Assembly: GCF_964199755.1 (NCBI RefSeq)
Contig: NC_133910.1
Coordinates: 9,419,711-9,483,710 of the forward strand
Origin: Larus michahellis
Lineage: Eukaryota > Chordata > Aves > Charadriiformes > Laridae
Length of the DNA: 64,000 bases
Direction of reading: 5' to 3'
In this document: positions 1 to 11,761 of the stretch, in pieces
Position numbering within the stretch: the first letter of the stretch is position 1
Layout: the number at the start of each line of letters is the position of its first letter
Made by a program: the position numbers and the translations under genes
The notes under the pieces: model-generated
The model's database searches: none
What the model was told of the DNA's origin: nothing
What the model saw: the letters and a program-made list of their open reading frames with translations, nothing else

Positions 1-845
1 GTGATCTTGTCTGTCTTGCCCTGACTCGTACTTTGGGTCAATGTAGGAAAAATGCGCCGTGAGCGTGTCTTTGCATAAACTGAGCGTCCTGTGGAGTCTC
101 ACGTCTCTAATTGTGTTTTAAGACAGCCAGCCACTGGATTGCAGAGGATTGAACTGGGAGGTGAAATGCTCGTGAGCAAATGAAAAAGAAGGCAATATTG
201 AGTTAAAATTATATTTAAAATATATCTCTTGGTTTGTATTGATAGCTTTTTCTGCAGATCACGGGAACTCGATTACCTTTCGCTGCTCATTCTGTATAAG
301 CTCTTTTTCTGCACCGCGCTGGGATTTTGAAAATAAATGACTCCATTTAGGTTACTAATTGGTGGTGTTACATTAAGGTCAGTTACTGTTAGTGCCAGCC
401 TCCTGACGTAGCCTTAGATGGCAAACATGGCGAGAAGCTCAGGCTTGCGTTCCATCTGCTTGCAGTTGCATCTTAAGCTGGGAGTTATTTGTGTTCACTG
501 GCTGGGTAAATAGTTTACTGTCCTAAATTCTGGCCCTTTAAGGAAGCTGGGCTGGAAATGCTTTGTACAGTTGGGTTTCTGTTTTACTCTCCGAGTGGCT
601 GCTCGGCAGCAGTTCCCGCGTCTCTGTTAGTAGAACGAGCGCTGAGCCAGGCTCGAGGTGAGGCAAGTGTAAGGTGTCTGGTCTGCACACTCTCAGCTAT
701 TTCCAGTGCAGGGTTTAAATACAAAGGCATTTTCCATACTGTTTATTTTCCTATTTTTATTAACATTTCTGATATAGCTGAATGCAAAATTTTAATGAAT
801 CAGGTGGATTTTTGGGGGTATATTAAAAAGCTTTTCCTTTTCCAG
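1..845 (+). other. NR6A1: NR6A1 intron (3' part)
   Basis: Intronic sequence upstream of the first NR6A1 exon in the window. It ends in a pyrimidine-rich tract and a tandem acceptor (CAGTAG) at 843-848. I see no further exon in it. The DNA-binding-domain exons must lie upstream of the window. Confidence 0.7.
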
Positions 846-1073
846 TAGGTCCGTGGAGCTGAATGGATTCGCTGCACTCAGGGATCAGTATATTGGGACG
901 CCGGTGTCCACGCACTATCAGTACCTCCCGCACCTTTTTAGCTATTCTGCTCACTCAGCTCTGATGCCCCCCCAGACACGCAGCCTGGACCCGCAGTCAC
1001 ACAGTCTTATCAATCAGTTGGTGTCAGCAGAGGACCTGGAGCCACTGGGCACACCGATGCTCATTGAGGACGG
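846..1073 (+). CDS. NR6A1: NR6A1 exon: hinge and start of LBD
   Basis: It encodes (R)SVELNGFAALRDQYIG through SAEDLEPLGTPMLIEDG. The first base is the third position of a split codon. The acceptor is a NAGNAG: using the AG at 844-845 starts the exon at 846, and using the AG at 847-848 starts it at 849 and drops one arginine without a frame change. The donor is GG|GTGAGT at 1074. It joins to 1679 to give ...EDGYKVTQAE. Confidence 0.93.
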
Positions 1074-1678
1074 GTGAGTGGTGCCAGGGGCTGCCTGGGG
1101 CTGCGTGTTCCTGGCTGTCCCTGGGATCCGACTGTCCCTGCCTGCACCCATGGCTCCAGCTCATGCGGTGGAGGCTGCTGGGGGGGCGAGGGGGGCGGCT
1201 GGGTGCCTGCTGTCATGGCCCCATGGGCACAGGGAGCATCTCCCCTGGGAGAAGATGTAGCTGTAGTGCAAGCAGCAAACCAGACCACGTCCATGGGAGG
1301 CCTGTGCCCTTGTGTGGGAGTGGGCTGTGATGGGTTTCAGCCCTGAGACTGTATTAGCTGTACAAAAGGCATGGTAATAAGCGCGGTAGCTGGAAAAATA
1401 CACATGGGTGGAAAAAAGCTGGGTAGTCAATCCACTGGCAAGAGCTGCGGGGCCACCCCGTGCCCAGCAGGCTGGGTGCTGGCGGGTGGGTGAGCCTGGG
1501 GATCGGGGTGATGGCCATCGCTGCTCCCAGTGCCAGGTGACACACCCTGGGCACCGGCACGGTAGGCACTTGAACGTGAATTCATGTGGCGTTTGCCTTG
1601 CTTTTCAAGTGCCTTGTCAGATGATGTCATTCAATGTTGTTAATTGTTTTTATGCCTTCATATTAACTGTGCCTGCAG
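1074..1678 (+). other. NR6A1: NR6A1 intron
   Basis: Intron of 605 bp with a GTGAGT donor and a CCTGCAG acceptor. Nothing else was recognised in it. Confidence 0.8.
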
Positions 1679-1933
1679 GTATAAAGTGACTCAGGCAGAG
1701 CTGTTTGCGTTGTTGTGTCGTCTGGCGGATGAATTGCTTTTCAGGCAGATTGCTTGGATCAAGAAGCTGCCGTTCTTCTGCGAGCTCTCCATCAAGGACT
1801 ATACCTGCCTGCTCAGCTCTACGTGGCAGGAGCTGATCCTGCTCTCCTCGCTGACTGTTTACAGCAAGCAGATCTTTGGTGACCTCGCGGATGTCACCTC
1901 CAAGTACTCTCCCTCTGATGACGAGCTGCACAG
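1679..1933 (+). CDS. NR6A1: NR6A1 exon: LBD helices 3-5
   Basis: It encodes YKVTQAELFALLCRLADELL through SKYSPSDDELHR, with the nuclear-receptor LBD signature around FFCELSIKDYTCLLSSTWQE. The preceding split GG|G codon keeps frame. It ends AG|GTGAGA and joins A at 6040 to complete Arg. Confidence 0.97.
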
Positions 1934-4900
1934 GTGAGACATCAGGCAGAACCTGCAGGAAAGGGAGCAAGTTCTAGAGATGGAGGAGCCATCAGGAGGA
2001 TGGAGGTTGGGTGCGTGTTTCTGGCCCTGTGACCAGCTAACCACCTCTTCACCCGTGGCTGTTTTCCTTTTTTATTTTTTAGCGAGTGGTTATTCCAGGC
2101 TTAGAAAGTACCATGGTTCGTCAGTGATGAATCAGAACTCCCTTCTGCAGGGGAAGGTGCGGGTGCTGTACACGTGTTTGAAGGTGTTTGAAGTTCCTGT
2201 AGCAATGCTATCGTCCTCCAGCACAGCGCTACAAACCCCCTTTTTTATGGGGAGAGTAAAACTAACCAACGCTTTGGGTAACCCTGAGATGCGGGACAGA
2301 AGGTCTTATTTAAAAACCCTTTGGGCCAGTGTAAAGGCTGTTCACGAAGCTGGTTGTCTGTATTATCAAAGTGTTCATTATTAATTGCTATTTCATTGTT
2401 TTGATTACATAAATTTAAAGATGTTGCAACTTAGCTCTTGTTCTTTCCGTAGTACGTACTATCTGATGCTCTGAGGAACCTGCCTTTCATTTATCATTTT
2501 GGTGAGGGTGTTGGGTTTTTTTTTTTTGATTTGGGTGTTTTGTTTTGTGGTCTTGGTGCCAGACAGATCCTCCTTTTGGTAGCAGACTCGCGATCTCACA
2601 ATATTATGGCAGAATACGTAGGATTTACAGAAACTGCTGCCCACCCTTCCCTTTAACATCTGCCCTGTCTGTGCTCTGCCCTTGCTGGCCTTGGCAGTTT
2701 TGCAAGAGTCACCAGGGGATGGAAGTGTCTGATAAGCAGAGATGTAAAATTCTGCTGTGGCCCTCGGCCGTCGCAGCATCAAACGGTTCCTTGAGGTTCC
2801 TTTGTGTGTCTCTTTTTGCCCACCAGAGGGGCTGGCTGAGGCCAGGGCGGAGGAGCTGAGAGCTGGCCCCAGGTGTCTCGTTTCCTGGGGCAGGTTCCTC
2901 CACGGTGATGTTCTGCCCAGCCATTCATGGTGCATCTGGTGCTGCTCCTGCGAGGAGCAGTGAGGGTCATAGAAACCCACAATAACACTTGTTCTGCATT
3001 CAGCCGTCCTTTTGTTCCTGCTGTCCTGGTCAGAGCCTCAAAAGACAAGTGTTTGTTTCATTTTGGGTGTGTGATAAATACAAGCAAAAGGTAAGACAAC
3101 AAGACAAAGGAGGAATCCTCGCCCTTCAGAAACCAGCAATTCAGAGCTGGTCGCCTTGAAAGTCCTTCAGAGAAGATCTGTGCACATGGATGAAAATAGG
3201 TGTTCTTGGGAGTGGAATGTTTCTGCAGTCTCTTCTTCTGATTTAGCTGTTTGAGTATCGTTAATTGTCATTAGTAACACGGGAAAATGCACACTGAAAA
3301 AGCCTTTTAGCGGGCAGTTGCACAGATATGAGGGGTCTCGAGCTGCACGGCACCCTCCCGCTTGTCTTCGTGCAGTTCAGCCGTAGCGTGCCTGTCTGCA
3401 GGCGGCAGTGGGGTGGTCCGTGGGTGTCCCCTGTCCGATGCACGCGTGGAAAAGCTCGTCCCTTTGGATTTGTGAGGGGCTCTTACAGAGTGGTGCCCCA
3501 CCTGGGGCTTTTTCAGAGAGCCCCTGTTTCCTCTGGCATTGATCAGTAACGATTGCAAACCACAGTCCATTAGATCTCATGGCTGGCTGAAGAAACCCCA
3601 CTGAGCTGTGACAGTCTGGCACTTTGGGGTTAATTTCTGTTCCTATTTAGCAAAATGACGGGAGCCGTGCTGATGCTTAGGTAGGTGATGAAGGCAGGCA
3701 TAGGATGAGCTCCACAGCCCCTGCGTTTTAATCACTTCTAACAACTGGCTAAACGTTCTGTTTGCCTGCTAGATCAAATGCTTTCTTTTATTGTGCTGTT
3801 TTTCTGGAGATGAATATGAAATGAATAGATTCCTGACCTCCCCCAGCACTCCTGATAGCGCTTCCCTCCCCCTCCTCTCCAGCTGATCCCGATAACTCCC
3901 AGCCAGAAACTTGCCTGGTGTAAACTGGGAGGAAAAGTGTGTGGAGGAGTCAGTCCTCGAGAAGAAATAGGGCTGTGAAAAACAGAACAGCTTTGTTCGA
4001 AAGGGGGAGGAAAGCATGCGGAGAAAAGTAAGACAGTTCAACTGCAGGAATGAGAGAAGAGCTCTCCTGGATTTATGAAGTGATGAGTGGCTGGTAAAAA
4101 TGTGCATGCTCTAAAAACAATTAAACCCAACAGACGACTGAGTGGTCTTTGTGCTCATTAGCTTCTTGAGCTTTGCAATCTTGCACCTGCAAGATTTTTA
4201 ATGTCAACTTGAGAGCAAGAAAACTTGTACAACTTTAGATTAGCCGACAAGGCTTTCATCGCTTACAATATTACTTTCTTGAAGAACTGACCCGGAGTTC
4301 AGATAGCTTGTTTTCACTTCTCTGAGGTCAAACTCCACCATGCATTTTACAAATAACTTTGAAGTAAACAAACACACATGCCAAAATAAGGTATTATTCA
4401 GTGAAAAAGGTTCTATTTTTGTTCTATTCAAAGATGGCTTTCTGGCTGGGCTCTTATTCTTTGCGCTGTACAATGCCAGAGCGCAGCTGACGCTTCCCTA
4501 AACACTTCTGTCCCACTTCTGAGAATTTTTGCAATACGCGGTTTCTTTGAAACTGGGGGTACTGCTGTGAGATGTGTTCCCGAGAGGCCATTCCGGCTGT
4601 TGGCACGTGCAGGATGGTCCTGGAGCGTCCCTGCAGGCACCGGCAGCCCCCCGTGCCCTCCAGCTCCACCACTGCCTATTCCTCAACGCCGTGGCTCTTT
4701 CATGGTGCACACGCAGGGCGTTGCTCCTGAAGAAGCCCAACACCCCCTTCAGTGGGAGGACCTCGTTCTGCACCGACAAAATCTCCATCAGGCCACTTCC
4801 CAGGGGATTTTGGGGAGGTTTACATTCCCTGTGCATCCGTGTGCCCTCTCCAGCCCAACCTCCAGCGCCAGCTTCCCTTGGCGAGTGTGGAGGCTCGGGA

Positions 4901-6039
4901 GATGCGCAGCTTGTTCTCAGGAGGCGGCACAGATTGGGCGGTGATGGGGCTGGCCCTGGTGAGATGCTCCAGGGCTGGCGCGGATGGTGATCCACATCCC
5001 AGCAGAGCATCCCTGACAGGCCACACGAGCAGCAGTGCTTTTCTGGTTGGATCTTGACATGCATTTATTACGTGCAATGGAACTGGCACCTCCTGTTTGG
5101 GGGGGGAAAGTTGAGAAGGAAATGGGGTGTGTTCCTCAGACTGCGCAGTTCAACCTGAGACCAGCCTGCAGCTCCGCTCCCCTCAGCGTTGGCTCTTTGG
5201 GGTTTCATGCGTACTTGCATTCATGAGAAGGATTCCAGCCTTCCTGCAGCATGTCTCACCCTAGAAGCTCTCAGCCAAGGAAAATTAACAAACCATAACG
5301 AACAGGCAATAAATAACAGCTGCGTGGAAGTGCTGGATCTCTGTGAGTCACTCCCGGGAATTTTCGGGAGGTGAGCTCCCGCACCTCTGTCAGATAAAAG
5401 ACGCGTGTGCCACTGTGCTACACGGGTCAGAGTAATTCCTCAGTCTTTAAAACAAAGCTATTTCTCCACAGAAGGGAGAAACTGTAGGCACTTTAGCTGT
5501 TGGAAATGGCCTTTGTGGGAGGCAGTGTCTGTGCAGAGGGTCTGGGTCTGTGTTCCCAGCCCTGCCGGGGAGTCCCGCTGCGCTGGAATGTGCTGTGCAG
5601 AGCCAGCGCCTGGGTTAACGTTAACTTTCCAGCTTTGTAGAATGGAGGGGTTTGAAACCCAACAACTTGGGTGTGAGGTTGGGTGTGTTTGTTGCGGAGA
5701 AGCAGCGTTCCTCTGTAGCGAGCTGTAAAGCGGCGCTGATCCCAGCTCTCCTGAGTCCTCCAGGCCCCCAGGGATGGCCGCCTTCTGCTGGTGGCCAGCA
5801 TGGGTTATGCTGGGCTGCTGCAAGTGGTGGAAAGCACAAATTGAAGAATGGTGCGACGTGGGGAGGTGAAACGTTGCTGGGGACGGCTTGTCTTCTGAAT
5901 AGGGGAGGCACTCCAAGGACAGGGCTTTTCTAATTCTCTTGCATGGTGTTAAAATCTCTGAAGTTATAAAACTAAGCTTCTTGCCTTTATTGTACGGACT
6001 GTGTCCTGTGTATGTTGACTTGTGATCTCTATCCTCCAG
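1934..6039 (+). other. NR6A1: NR6A1 intron, 4.1 kb
   Basis: Intron with a GTGAGA donor and a CCTCCAG acceptor. Open frames on both strands here (for example 2459-2980 minus) show no recognisable protein and are taken as chance. No repeat family was identified. Confidence 0.75.
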
Positions 6040-6161
6040 ATTCAGTGAAGAGGGGATGGAGGTGATGGAGCGGTTGATCTACCTCTTTCGCAAATTTAAC
6101 CAGTTGAAGGTCAGCAACGAGGAGTACGCGTGTATGAAAGCCATCAACTTCCTAAATCAAG
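6040..6161 (+). CDS. NR6A1: NR6A1 exon: LBD middle
   Basis: It encodes FSEEGMEVMERLIYLFRKFN and QLKVSNEEYACMKAINFLNQ, the helix 7-9 region. The entry codon is AG|A (Arg) and the exit codon is G|AC (Asp) with donor GTGAGT. It is 122 bp and phase compatible with both neighbours. Confidence 0.96.
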
Positions 6162-8385
6162 GTGAGTCGGCGCGGAGAAGGTATCGGCCCCACTGAGAAA
6201 TTCTCTGAAACAGTCTGAGCAGCCTTTGCCTCCCTGAGAGAAATGGGAGGAAGGGGTGCGAGACCCCGAAGGGACTCGAGCTCTGAAACCGCTCTGCACG
6301 TGTTTGCCGAGGTGCAGACCGTGCTCCGTGCAGAGCAGGGTACTTGAGTACCCGCCTGAAGAAATCCTGGAAGTGAATTAATTCATTTGCTTAGGCAATT
6401 GTTATTGCCTTTAAATACAGGCACCAAGGACAGTAAGTGTGTCGTTTTACATGCGTGCCAAGGGCACCAATACCCGAACAAGAACAGAGCAGAGAGGCTG
6501 GCGAAACCTTTCTGGATAAGGTTTGGGTGCATGATGACTTACCAGCTGCTAACGAGCTTTTCATCAGACAAAGATATGTCATCTAAAAGTATTACTGCTT
6601 TAGGTAACTGTTTAGGCAATTAACTAAATGATGCTTTAAAACCAGTTAATTCACCTGACTTTTTTTTTTTCCTGAAGTAATAGTTGACTATTTGCACACC
6701 CAACCAGAAAATGTATTTGTTCATTTTTCTGCTTTAAAGGGTGAATTTGTAAAAGCAGTCACACCCCCCCCCCCTTTTTTTTTTTTTTGGGTCTTTCTGA
6801 CTCTTTACAACATTCACCTTCAGACGATATGCTTAGGTCACCTAGCTGGGTTCCTACTTTTTAGATTCTATACCTAATGCTAACTCTTCCAAGTGAAAAG
6901 TAATGGTGAATGAAGTGTCTACGTGCAGGCAGTGAGTCCTGCCTAAGAAGGGGCTGTGTTGTCCTGTTGACTAGCCCATGTGTTAAACCTGGCAGCCCAG
7001 GCTGCTGCAAGACCCTAGGCATTTCAAAATCCATGTAATTCTTCAGCATGTGAGAAGATCCTGGCCGTTTCCTGACGACTGGAGCGAGCTGAAATGGTTG
7101 GGAAGAGGTGGGCTTTGTTCCTCGGGTGGTGCTCGTCCCTCTCCCCGCTCCTGTGGGCTGCCTCAAGCCACTGCCTGGGGGTCACCTTTCCCGGCCGTGT
7201 GCTGGGGCTTCGCAGGACATTTCTTCATGTTGTAAATGAAGCAAACTGTTGAGAGGCGAATGCTTAACGGATGGTCTTTGGCCGTAATTTTGGAAATAAA
7301 TGTCCCCGGAGTCTTTTGTGCTGTGAAAGATAGTTGCAGTCTGTAAACATGTGCCGCGGGCTCCCTCCCCCCAGCTCGTTCCAGCAGCAGATAGTGCTGA
7401 CGCTTCAATCTGTGCCGGGCTGAGGTTCCGGTTTGCTTCCCTGGGCAGTTTCCTGACACTGGATAATGCACTTCTCGAGCTGTCTCCATTGTTTTCCAAA
7501 ATGTATTTTCATTAACTTCCTGTCTTCTTTTATTTTTAGTTGGAGTTTGCAATTTTTTATGTGAAATACCTGAGAATAATTTTTAAAAGTCAGCTTTTGG
7601 GCAGCAGATAAATGCCTCTTCCGTCAGATGGGCTCATGGCTCTGAGCCTGCTCCGAGGGTCCGCAGCTTCCGTGCTGGGTCCGTCCGGGTCCCCAGCAGC
7701 CGGTGCCGTTGATCACGCTGCGCGCTGGCCGCGGGGCTTCCTGCCGCTTTGATAGCTTGGAAACGGCCATTTTTCCTTTGTGCGTGTTGCCTGACATTGT
7801 CAAAGCTAAATTTAAAAATAAGAAGTTGACAAGTTTATAAAGCTCGTATGACATAATTCATAAGCAGATGGGGAGAAATATGATGATACCTTGAATTATA
7901 GAGTCGAGCGCTTTCCTCAGCCAAGATGATGTAGCTACAATCAACACGTTTCTGTCTGAGGAAGCATTACGCTGAATCCACTGAGAGGACTAAACCTTGA
8001 CATAAAGCTGCTTTGCCCCAGGCAGGCGGGGATTTAAGGTTGCTGGAGCTGTTATCTCCAGGAGCATCCCTTGAGCTGCAGAGGAGCAGCTCAGGACGTG
8101 AGCTGTTCTCATCCTGGTCTCCCGTGGAAGGAAATCCTGTGCCCAGACACGCGTGTAAAGATGCGTCCGCGCTGCTGGCATGCTGGAGGGGGGACGGGAG
8201 TTTTAGCGTTTGTCCACCTGGGAGTCAGAAACCAGTCTCCAATGCAGGGACCCAGCTTGGGGTCTACCCACCCAGTTCTAGCAACCCATTTGTCTTTCCC
8301 GAAGAAGTGACAATCAGTGTGAGCCTGCTGCTTTTCTAGGATGTTTTCATCATGTTTTCATTACTCTAATCATACTCGTTTTCAG
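6162..8385 (+). other. NR6A1: NR6A1 intron, 2.2 kb
   Basis: Intron with homopolymer C/T tracts near 6764-6788 and no recognised coding or RNA gene. The acceptor is TTTTCAG at 8385. Confidence 0.75.
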
Positions 8386-8538
8386 ACATCAGGGGTCTGA
8401 CTAACGCGTCCCAGCTGGAGCAGCTGAACAAGCGGTATTGGTATGTTTGCCAGGACTTCACGGAGTACAAATACCCACACCAGCCAAACCGTTTTCCGGA
8501 TTTAATGATGTGTTTGCCAGAGATACGATATATTGCAG
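8386..8538 (+). CDS. NR6A1: NR6A1 exon: LBD helices 9-11
   Basis: It encodes DIRGLTNASQLEQLNKRYWY and VCQDFTEYKYPHQPNRFPDL followed by MMCLPEIRYIAG. It is nearly invariant across vertebrate GCNF proteins. It ends GCA G|GTAACT and joins GA at 9546 to form Gly. Confidence 0.96.
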
Positions 8539-9545
8539 GTAACTCTTTGAGCTCTTCTCCCACTGGGATCTCGTTGTGCAAGTTATGAAATTTGCTTTAA
8601 AAAAAAAAAATTGATAACAGCAAAATTCTTGTCGACTTTGGTGGAGGATGTTTGTGGGGGACCTTTTTCTGTCAAAGCTTCTCCCCCACCCTTAAGCCGA
8701 TCTCCCGTCACCCCTGGCTCCCCAGCCAGACCGGCTCTTTGCAGGTTGTCCCTGTGCTGCTGGTGTGACGTCCCGCTCCCAGGGAGACGTGCCTTGCTCT
8801 GACCTGCCACCCTTTAAGTGCTTCGGTCAGGTTCCTGTTTTATTTTCTTCCTTTCAATTCCATCTCGGAGGCATTTTGTCTCAAAAGGGCGAAATGCTGG
8901 TTTGAGTAGTTATCTCGTAAGAAACAGAGAGATCCCTGAAATGCTGTGTAATTAAGGAGCAGGTGATAAGCAGAGCGGCGGGCAGTTCTGCAGCGTAACC
9001 CCCAGGTCTCACCTCGTCTGGACCTCTGAAATGTGCAGGTGAACTTTCAAATGCGGTTGTGTCACTAATTGGATCTACAAGATCTGGTGTTACTAAAACA
9101 TTGTTTGTTCCTGAATGTTATGGCAAAGGGAGATACTTGCTTCCCCGTGTCAAGGCTCCGTATGCTTCATCCTACTCCACTGTAACGAACTAGATAATAA
9201 TCACAGAGTAGCTCTCGTAATTTACTCGTTGAGATCAACAAGGGAGTTTGAGGAGAGATGGGATTTAGTCTTTCCCAGTTTCTATAAATACTGCTCCATT
9301 GTGGAGAAATCATTTTAATCTGACTTTGTCCATTTATTTAGCTTTCGATTCAGTAAATAATAAATCCTGTTGTGTCCAAATGAATATCAAATGTCTAATG
9401 TAGCAGTAGGATGATTAACTGTTTCTCTGAGAGGTTCAAGGTAAAACCATCGCCAGCGTTGCTGGCTTAGGTGTCTCTGAAATCTGATTCAGGAGTGGCT
9501 GCTAATTCTGGGTTGTTTTGTTTTTGTTTTTTTTTTTCTTACCAG
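8539..9545 (+). other. NR6A1: NR6A1 last intron, 1.0 kb
   Basis: Intron ending in a long T/C tract and CCAG at 9545. Nothing else was recognised. Confidence 0.75.
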
Positions 9546-9634
9546 GAAAAATGGTGAACGTCCCCCTGGAGCAGCTGCCTCTCCTTTTTAAGGCCGTTCT
9601 ACATTCCTGCAAGACGAGTGTGAGCAAAGAGTGA
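9546..9634 (+). CDS. NR6A1: NR6A1 terminal coding exon
   Basis: It encodes (G)KMVNVPLEQLPLLFKAVLHS then CKTSVSKE and TGA at 9632-9634. It is the family's usual C-terminus. The acidic LLxEML-type helix 12 seen in the neighbouring NR5A1 is absent. Confidence 0.96.
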
Positions 9635-9989
9635 GCCCAGCTCGCCCCGGCCGGTGCCTTACGCTGTGCCGCAGGCAGGGAGCTGGCTCACCCCGGGAGA
9701 GGGGCAAACGCCATCGGGCAGGCGACGGGGCAGTGGCCGTCCCTGCCGTTGTAGCAAGAATCTTTTTTGGGTTGTTTTTTTTTTGTTGTTGTTTTTTTTA
9801 CTCTTTTTCCTATATATTTATTTCACGACAGAGTTGAATGTATGATCTTCAACACGATGCACATGGTTCTGTATGAATGCAGCAGATGCATTCTCCAGCG
9901 GTTTACAGAATGTGAAGATGTTTAATGTTACAGTGTTTGTTAGGGTTAGTTCTTTTGTATTTTGGGGGCTGGGGACCGAGATGACTAAG

Positions 9990-9998
9990 ACTACCTCA
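9990..9998 (+). promoter_or_regulatory. NR6A1: overlapping let-7 8mer and miR-196 7mer sites
   Basis: ACTACCTCA lies 356 nt after the stop codon. CTACCTCA is a perfect let-7 8mer match and ACTACCT is a miR-196 7mer-m8 match, so one 9-base element can serve both. Nr6a1 is an established target of let-7 and of miR-196 in mouse. Confidence 0.6.
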
Positions 9999-11754
9999 AG
10001 GAGAAGATGCTGTTCGCGCACTGCTCTTTCCATGATTTGTACCCAAAAGCATTTGTCGTAGAGAGCAAACGGCCTCACCACATCGACAGAGCTGTTAGTG
10101 TCCCAAGTGGACAATTTTGCAGAAGTGGGTGTTAGAGAAGTGCCAAGCTTTTTTTCTTAAAATATAATAATAATTTTAAAAAGGCAGGGAGTGGAGATGA
10201 AGGAAGGGTCTGTCTCACCAGTTGGTTTCTTTTCCCCGGACACTTTTCAGGTGCGGGTGGTAGCTCCTGCGCTTTCCCTGAACCCTGTTCCAGCGGGATC
10301 GTAGTGCTCCCAAGGGGTGAGGGGTTGCTGCCGTGTCCCCTCCTGGGGGCTGCAGGAGGGGGCTCTGTCCCCAGCCTGACAGCCAGACTCTCGCTGCCGC
10401 TGCACACCTTCTTGTCGGACTGAAACCGCCTTGCTGCAGTTCCTAGCAGGCTCCTGGCGTTACACAAAGGTACTCTTGTTGCTAGAGAACTGCAAGTAAT
10501 TTCTCATCACTTCCTCAACATCCATTTTAGGTTCACAAAAGCAGGAAAAACCTACTTAGAGAAGAGGCAGGATTGCCCCTTCTAGCGTATTCCTCCAAGG
10601 TGGTGTCTGACCACTGCGGAGCTTCTGCATTGCAGCAACCCCAAGCAGCCCGTTACGGGGACAGTTAATGCACCCTGCGGTTAAATGTGACCTGTGTAAC
10701 GGGACAGGGGACTCCAGTGTCCTCTGGCGTGGCATTCCCTGCTGGACTCAGGGAATGCACGATCCATAGTCGTATCCTGCCAGGACTGTTCTGCTGCTTG
10801 TGGAATCCCTTCTCACCAGGAAGAAATGGGTTCACTGCAGTACTTGGTAAACTGTTCTGTCCTAGGTGTTGCAAGGTTTGGGGTTTCCATCTCGCAACCT
10901 CCACAGCCCACCGCCGCACAGAGAACTGGTTTGATGACGGCTGGTTAGCTGTTTGAGTAATTGTGAAGTGCTGGCGGTTATCTGAACTGGGGTGCCCTCA
11001 TGGGTAACCTCGTGGCTTCCTGCTCGTGGTGGTAGTGGGCAAGTTGGATGAGATGCTCTTGTTCTCATCTCCGTCGTTAAGAACTAACGTTCAAAGACTC
11101 GGTCACTCTTGCAGGCAGCTGTGTCGCCCTGGCTGGATTTCCTTCTCTGTGTCCTTAGATATGAATCTGACGTTTATGTAGCAAGAAGGTTCATCAACAA
11201 ATTTTTGAATGCTGTTTTAAAAATGTTTCGGGAAACAACTTCAGTTCCGTCAGGGTAGGGGAGCCAGCTGCTACCTTTTTGTCTTGTCCTGTGGCACCGA
11301 GCGAGTAGTGCTCAGAGGTACTGAAGCTGCCGCGAGACCAAAATGAACGTGATGGTGAACAGGAGAAAAGTCTCATTCACCAAAGCCATGTTTCCTTCCC
11401 CTTCCCGCAGTGGGCGCTGCCTCGGTTGTGACCCCTGCCTTGGCCGCCCCTGCTCGCTGGGACCTCTCTGGGCCCCGCTGCTGGCTGGCCACCGACCCGC
11501 GGCGCCATCGCCACCTTTGCCATGCCGCTTGGGCATCTCTCAGCTCGACGGTTTCCCTTTCCTAAAAGTCCACAAGCTGCTCATTTCTCATTATTTAAAG
11601 AGGATGTTACGGGTAACAGCTGCTGGGCGCAGCAGCAGCTCAGCTTGAGAGAGCTTCACAACCCAAAGGCGGTTCCGTCGATCTCATTTACTTTTACTGA
11701 CTGTAAAATGAGACCAGCGCGTGTTTCTCAGGAAAGCCTTCTGCATACAGCCTA

Positions 11755-11761
11755 TACCTCA
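11755..11761 (+). promoter_or_regulatory. NR6A1: let-7 7mer-A1 seed match
   Basis: TACCTCA lies in the 3' UTR. It is a weaker, 7mer-A1 type let-7 match and could occur by chance in a UTR this long. Confidence 0.3.

Larger units (their letters stand above)
846..9634 (+). other. NR6A1: NR6A1 (GCNF) gene, 3' coding part, five exons
   Basis: This is the C-terminal part of nuclear receptor NR6A1 (germ cell nuclear factor, RTR), a nuclear orphan receptor that binds DR0 repeats of AGGTCA and represses pluripotency and trunk-Hox-related genes. Five exons (846-1073, 1679-1933, 6040-6161, 8386-8538, 9546-9634) join in frame into about 281 residues. They cover the hinge end and the whole ligand-binding domain. 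Recognisable stretches are LCRLADELLFRQIAWIKKLP (helix 3 signature), FCELSIKDYTCLLSSTWQEL and the C-terminal LLFKAVLHSCKTSVSKE. The C-terminus has no acidic AF-2 core, as is usual for this family, which fits its role as a repressor. About 200 N-terminal residues, including the zinc fingers, are outside the window. NR5A1 follows in the same orientation. Confidence 0.96.

Noticed and set aside
2459-2980. 173-codon minus-strand open frame in an NR6A1 intron
   Set aside because: No recognisable domain; ends in a lysine-rich stretch from a T-tract; no splice or promoter support.
1-9545. miR-181a/b hairpins, which lie in an NR6A1 intron in mammals
   Set aside because: The mature miR-181 sequence start (AACATTCAACG) was not found on either strand in this part; the cluster is probably in an upstream intron outside the window.
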